A stretch of DNA of 64,000 nucleotides from Terriglobia bacterium (GTDB lineage: Bacteria; Acidobacteriota; Terriglobia; Bryobacterales; Bryobacteraceae), in the NCBI GenBank assembly GCA_025363475.1, contig JANYDS010000096.1, positions 1 through 64,000 of the forward strand, read 5' to 3'. Position 1 is the first letter of the stretch; the number at the start of each line of letters is the position of its first letter. The translations under genes and the position numbers were made by a program. Of the stretch, positions 61,066 to 64,000 are shown piece by piece. The notes beneath the pieces were generated by a model. It had not been told where the DNA came from. It worked only from the letters and a program-made list of their open reading frames with translations, and searched no databases.

Positions 61066-64000
61066 TGATTCAGGCAGCCGTAGATTTTGCCCTGCGGAAC
61101 CGTTTCATGGTTCTGCTTGCGGGCGCAGTGTTACTCATCTGGGGAGCGTTTGCCTTCAAATCCCTGCCCGTGGAAGCTTACCCGGACGTTGCGAATAACT
61201 ACGTTACGGTGATTACTCAATGGCCGGGCCGGGCCGCTGAAGAGGTGGAACAGCAGGTCTCCATCCCCATCGAAGTTCAAATGAACGGGCTGCCAAAGCT
61301 AACCGCACTTCGGTCGGTCTCACTATTCGGCCTCTCCAGCGTAATGATGGTTTTCGACGACGGGTCAAGCAACGACCTGAACCGCCAAAAGGTGTTGGAA
61401 AAATTGGCGCAGGTCAATCTCCCGAACGGCCTGCAGCCGGTCATCGGGTCTGACTACAGTCCGGTCGGACAGATCTACTTCTTCACTCTGCAAAGCACCA
61501 ATCCGGCATACGGCGTGGCAGAGCTAAAGACACTGCAGGACTGGGTGCTAACGAAACAACTCAAGTCAGTTCCCGACGTAATCGATGTCTCGACTTTCGG
61601 CGGCATCACACGCGAGTATCAGGTCCAGGTTGAGCCGGACAAACTGGTGGCTTACGGCCTCAGCATCGCTCAGGTGGAACAGGCGCTGGCCGCCAATAAC
61701 GTGAATGCCGGCGGCAGTTTTATCGAACGCGGCAACCAGGCGATTAACGTCCGTGCATTGGGCCTTGCGCAAACACCGGAGGATATCGGCTCCACTGTCA
61801 TAAAGGCTCCGAACGGTACCCCAGTACGTGTTCGGGATGTGGCGATTGTGAAGCAGGGCGCGCGCATACGTTTGGGACAGGTCGCGAAAGCCACCCATCT
61901 TGATGAGAAGACCGTGGTGGATTACAGCGATGTAATCTCAGGCATCGTGCTGCTTCGCAAAGGGGCTGACGGCGACACGGTGCTCTCGGCGCTGCATGAG
62001 AAAGTGGACTTCCTGAACACTCACTTTCTACCGCCGGGGGTGAAAATCGTACCGCATCTCGACCGCAGCGACCTGGTCCACCTGACTACTCATACGGTTT
62101 TGCACAACTTGACTGAAGGTATCATTCTGGTGTCCCTGATTTTATTTGTCTTTCTGGGGAATGTTCGGGGTGCCCTGATTGTCACGCTGACCATTCCTTT
62201 TTCTCTTCTGTTCGCTTCGATTTGTCTCGACTTGAGTCACATCCCCGCGAATCTGCTGTCACTGGGCGCACTCGATTTCGGCATGCTGGTGGAAGGTGCG
62301 GTAGTGATGATCGAAAATATCGTCCGCCTGCTTTCGCATCCGGGAAAGTACGCAGATGAGCCAGTCTCCCGAAGGATCAAGATTGCCGCCAATGAAGTTC
62401 AGCGACCCGTGTTCTATTCGATCCTGATCATCATCACGGCTTACCTGCCCATCTTCACGCTGCAGCGCGTGGAAGGCCGCTTGTTCCGACCCATGGCGTG
62501 GACCGTTGCCTTCGCGCTGCTGGGCGCGTTGCTCTTCTCCATGTTCTTGGGGCCGGTACTTGCGAGCCTTGTTTTCCCCAGGGGCACAAGCGAATGGCAT
62601 AACCCGCTGATGACGCTGTTGACGCGAGGTTACTCCAGGATCCTGGGCACCGCAATCCGGTGGCGCTGGGCAACAGTCATCATCTGTGTCGGGATTCTCG
62701 TAGGCGCGGGAATGCTAAGCCGGAGCATCGGGTCAGAATTCCTGCCGCACCTTGATGAAGGCGCAGTTTGGGCGCGCGGTTCTTTGGCACCAAGTACCGG
62801 ACCAACCGAAGGCACACGCGTAATGAATCAGGGCCGCATTGCGTTCGCGCGGTTCCCGGAAGTGAGACAAGTTGTGAGTCAGGTTGGCCGTCCGGATGAC
62901 GGGACAGATACAACTGGATTTTTCAATACCGAATACTTCATCGATCTTTGGCCCAAGGAACAATGGCGCACCCAGTTCCATCAGGATAAGGATGAGCTGG
63001 TGGCCGCACTGGGCAAAGAAGCGGAGCGGATCCCCGGCGTGATCTGGAATTTCTCGCAGCCCATTGCCGACAACATGGAAGAAGCAGTGAGCGGCGTGAA
63101 AGGCGAACTGGCGATCAAGATCTACGGCACCGATTTGAAGACGCTGGAATCGAAAGGCGACGAAATTGTCGATACCATGAGCAAGATTCGCGGCGTGGAA
63201 GGCCTGGGTATTTTCCGCGTAATTGGCCAGCCGAATCTCAACCTGGTGGTTGATCGCGCCAAGGCGGACCGGTTCGGACTCAATGTGTCTGATGTGCAGG
63301 ATGCTGTTGAAACCGCAGTCGGCGGCAAGGCAGTTACTCAGGTGCTCAGGGGAGAAGAGCGGTACGACATGGTGGTGCGCTATCTGCCCCAGTACCGCAG
63401 TACCATTGAAGAAATTGAAAACATACGCATCCTTGCGCCTTCGGGCGAGCGCGTGTCTCTGGGCCAGGTCTGCAATGTGAGCGTGACTGAGGGTGCGTCG
63501 GAAGTTTATCGCGAAGGTAACTCACGCTATGTGGCGATCAAGTACGGAGTGCGTGGCCGCGACCTCGGCAGCACAGTGGAAGAGGCCATCAGCAAAGTAA
63601 CTTCCGCGGTGAAGCTCCCGCCCGGCTATCGTCTCGAATGGGCAGGCGAGTATGAATCGCAGAAGCGTTCCCAGAAGCGACTCATGATCGTGATTCCGAT
63701 GACCCTGGCGTTGATTTTCCTGATCCTTTATTCGATGTTCAATTCGCTGAAATGGGCAGGCCTGATTCTGCTGAACGTGGCGATGGCACCGGTGGGCGGA
63801 ATCCTCGGACTCTACCTGACACACACAAATTTCAGCGTATCTTCCGGCGTGGGTTTCCTTGCCCTGTTCGGTGTCTCAGTGCAGACCGGGGTGATCATGG
63901 TGGAGTACATTAACCAGTTGCGCGCACGCGGCCACAACGTGCTGGATGCTGCTATCGAAGGTTCAGTACTGCGCTTTCGTCCCATCATGATGACCATGCT
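61065..64000 (+). CDS. CzcA-family heavy-metal RND efflux pump, 5' part
   Basis: About 978 codons, open to the window end (full pumps are about 1040). N-terminal MIQAAVDFALRNRFMVLL, then typical porter and membrane domains, and the late conserved RFRPIMMTM at the edge. In the fourth membrane helix the proton-relay motif reads DFGMLVEGAVVMIEN with Asp404, Glu410 and Glu417, where CzcA has Asp402, Asp408 and Glu415; so one aspartate is a glutamate. It exports metal cations such as Co, Zn, Cd or Cu/Ag by proton antiport; which metal is unknown. Confidence 0.93.
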   Translation, partial: MIQAAVDFALRNRFMVLLAGAVLLIWGAFAFKSLPVEAYPDVANNYVTVITQWPGRAAEEVEQQVSIPIEVQMNGLPKLTALRSVSLFGLSSVMMVFDDGSSNDLNRQKVLEKLAQVNLPNGLQPVIGSDYSPVGQIYFFTLQSTNPAYGVAELKTLQDWVLTKQLKSVPDVIDVSTFGGITREYQVQVEPDKLVAYGLSIAQVEQALAANNVNAGGSFIERGNQAINVRALGLAQTPEDIGSTVIKAPNGTPVRVRDVAIVKQGARIRLGQVAKATHLDEKTVVDYSDVISGIVLLRKGADGDTVLSALHEKVDFLNTHFLPPGVKIVPHLDRSDLVHLTTHTVLHNLTEGIILVSLILFVFLGNVRGALIVTLTIPFSLLFASICLDLSHIPANLLSLGALDFGMLVEGAVVMIENIVRLLSHPGKYADEPVSRRIKIAANEVQRPVFYSILIIITAYLPIFTLQRVEGRLFRPMAWTVAFALLGALLFSMFLGPVLASLVFPRGTSEWHNPLMTLLTRGYSRILGTAIRWRWATVIICVGILVGAGMLSRSIGSEFLPHLDEGAVWARGSLAPSTGPTEGTRVMNQGRIAFARFPEVRQVVSQVGRPDDGTDTTGFFNTEYFIDLWPKEQWRTQFHQDKDELVAALGKEAERIPGVIWNFSQPIADNMEEAVSGVKGELAIKIYGTDLKTLESKGDEIVDTMSKIRGVEGLGIFRVIGQPNLNLVVDRAKADRFGLNVSDVQDAVETAVGGKAVTQVLRGEERYDMVVRYLPQYRSTIEEIENIRILAPSGERVSLGQVCNVSVTEGASEVYREGNSRYVAIKYGVRGRDLGSTVEEAISKVTSAVKLPPGYRLEWAGEYESQKRSQKRLMIVIPMTLALIFLILYSMFNSLKWAGLILLNVAMAPVGGILGLYLTHTNFSVSSGVGFLALFGVSVQTGVIMVEYINQLRARGHNVLDAAIEGSVLRFRPIMMTM

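Overview
The window looks like a stretch of chromosome from an Acidobacteriota bacterium, probably near Bryobacter/Solibacter. The main clues are an Oar-like TonB-dependent receptor with an N-terminal carboxypeptidase-regulatory-like domain, several hypothetical secreted proteins of an acidobacterial style, ECF sigma/anti-sigma pairs, a PQQ alcohol dehydrogenase and a GC-rich coding style. This placement is inference; there is no rRNA gene here to test it. No tRNA, rRNA, CRISPR array, intact insertion sequence or prophage was seen. Most of the DNA is dense core metabolism, with small accessory pockets.

Layout, left to right. 1-9.1 kb: the end of an aminotransferase, then a minus-strand fatty-acid beta-oxidation operon in the Bacillus fadN-fadA-fadE order (domain order dehydrogenase then hydratase). 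Upstream of it lies a Tat-exported molybdenum oxidoreductase with a cytochrome b, and divergent from that an ECF sigma factor with a membrane partner. 9.1-11.1 kb: a small regulatory island with a LexA/CI-like regulator lacking the cleavage residues and a perfect palindrome in front of it. 11.1-17.3 kb: a tightly packed minus-strand run purA-queC-queE-dinB-like-alkD-like-glyA-glycosyltransferase, joining purine synthesis, queuosine precursor synthesis, DNA alkylation repair and one-carbon metabolism. 17.4-21.2 kb: an unknown gene and pheST. 21-29.7 kb: gamma-glutamyltransferase, TonB receptor, membrane dipeptidase, a glycine-zipper lipoprotein and a site-2 protease. 29.7-35.4 kb: cysDN, cytochrome c plus PQQ dehydrogenase, 1-Cys peroxiredoxin. 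35.4-38.3 kb: an M28 peptidase, two decayed toxin-antitoxin loci and nrdR. 38.4-41.9 kb: a five-gene ECF sigma/anti-sigma/DUF5668/DUF4097 operon in which all four junctions are 4-base ATGA overlaps. 41.9-46.2 kb: zwf-gnd-pgi. 46.2-53.3 kb: TolC, an esterase, a decayed hicB-like antitoxin, rpoD, a TetR regulator, a rhodanese and an Ig-like secreted protein. 53.4-57.8 kb: two histidine kinases and a second gamma-glutamyltransferase. 58-64 kb: a VCBS-like protein and a heavy-metal-type RND efflux system whose pump runs off the window end.

The genes suggest a heterotroph that degrades peptides (two gamma-glutamyltransferases, M19 and M28 peptidases, TonB uptake), oxidises fatty acids and periplasmic alcohols, and guards its envelope. 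The observations most worth a second look are: the five-gene sigma/DUF4097 operon; the ECF sigma pair beside a YedY/YedZ-like redox pair; a CysN carrying what looks like a dead APS-kinase remnant; a TonB receptor with no ordinary start codon before its signal peptide; and three toxin-antitoxin remnants (vapC cut to 14 codons, hepT with a premature TAG, hicB with its two ends out of frame).
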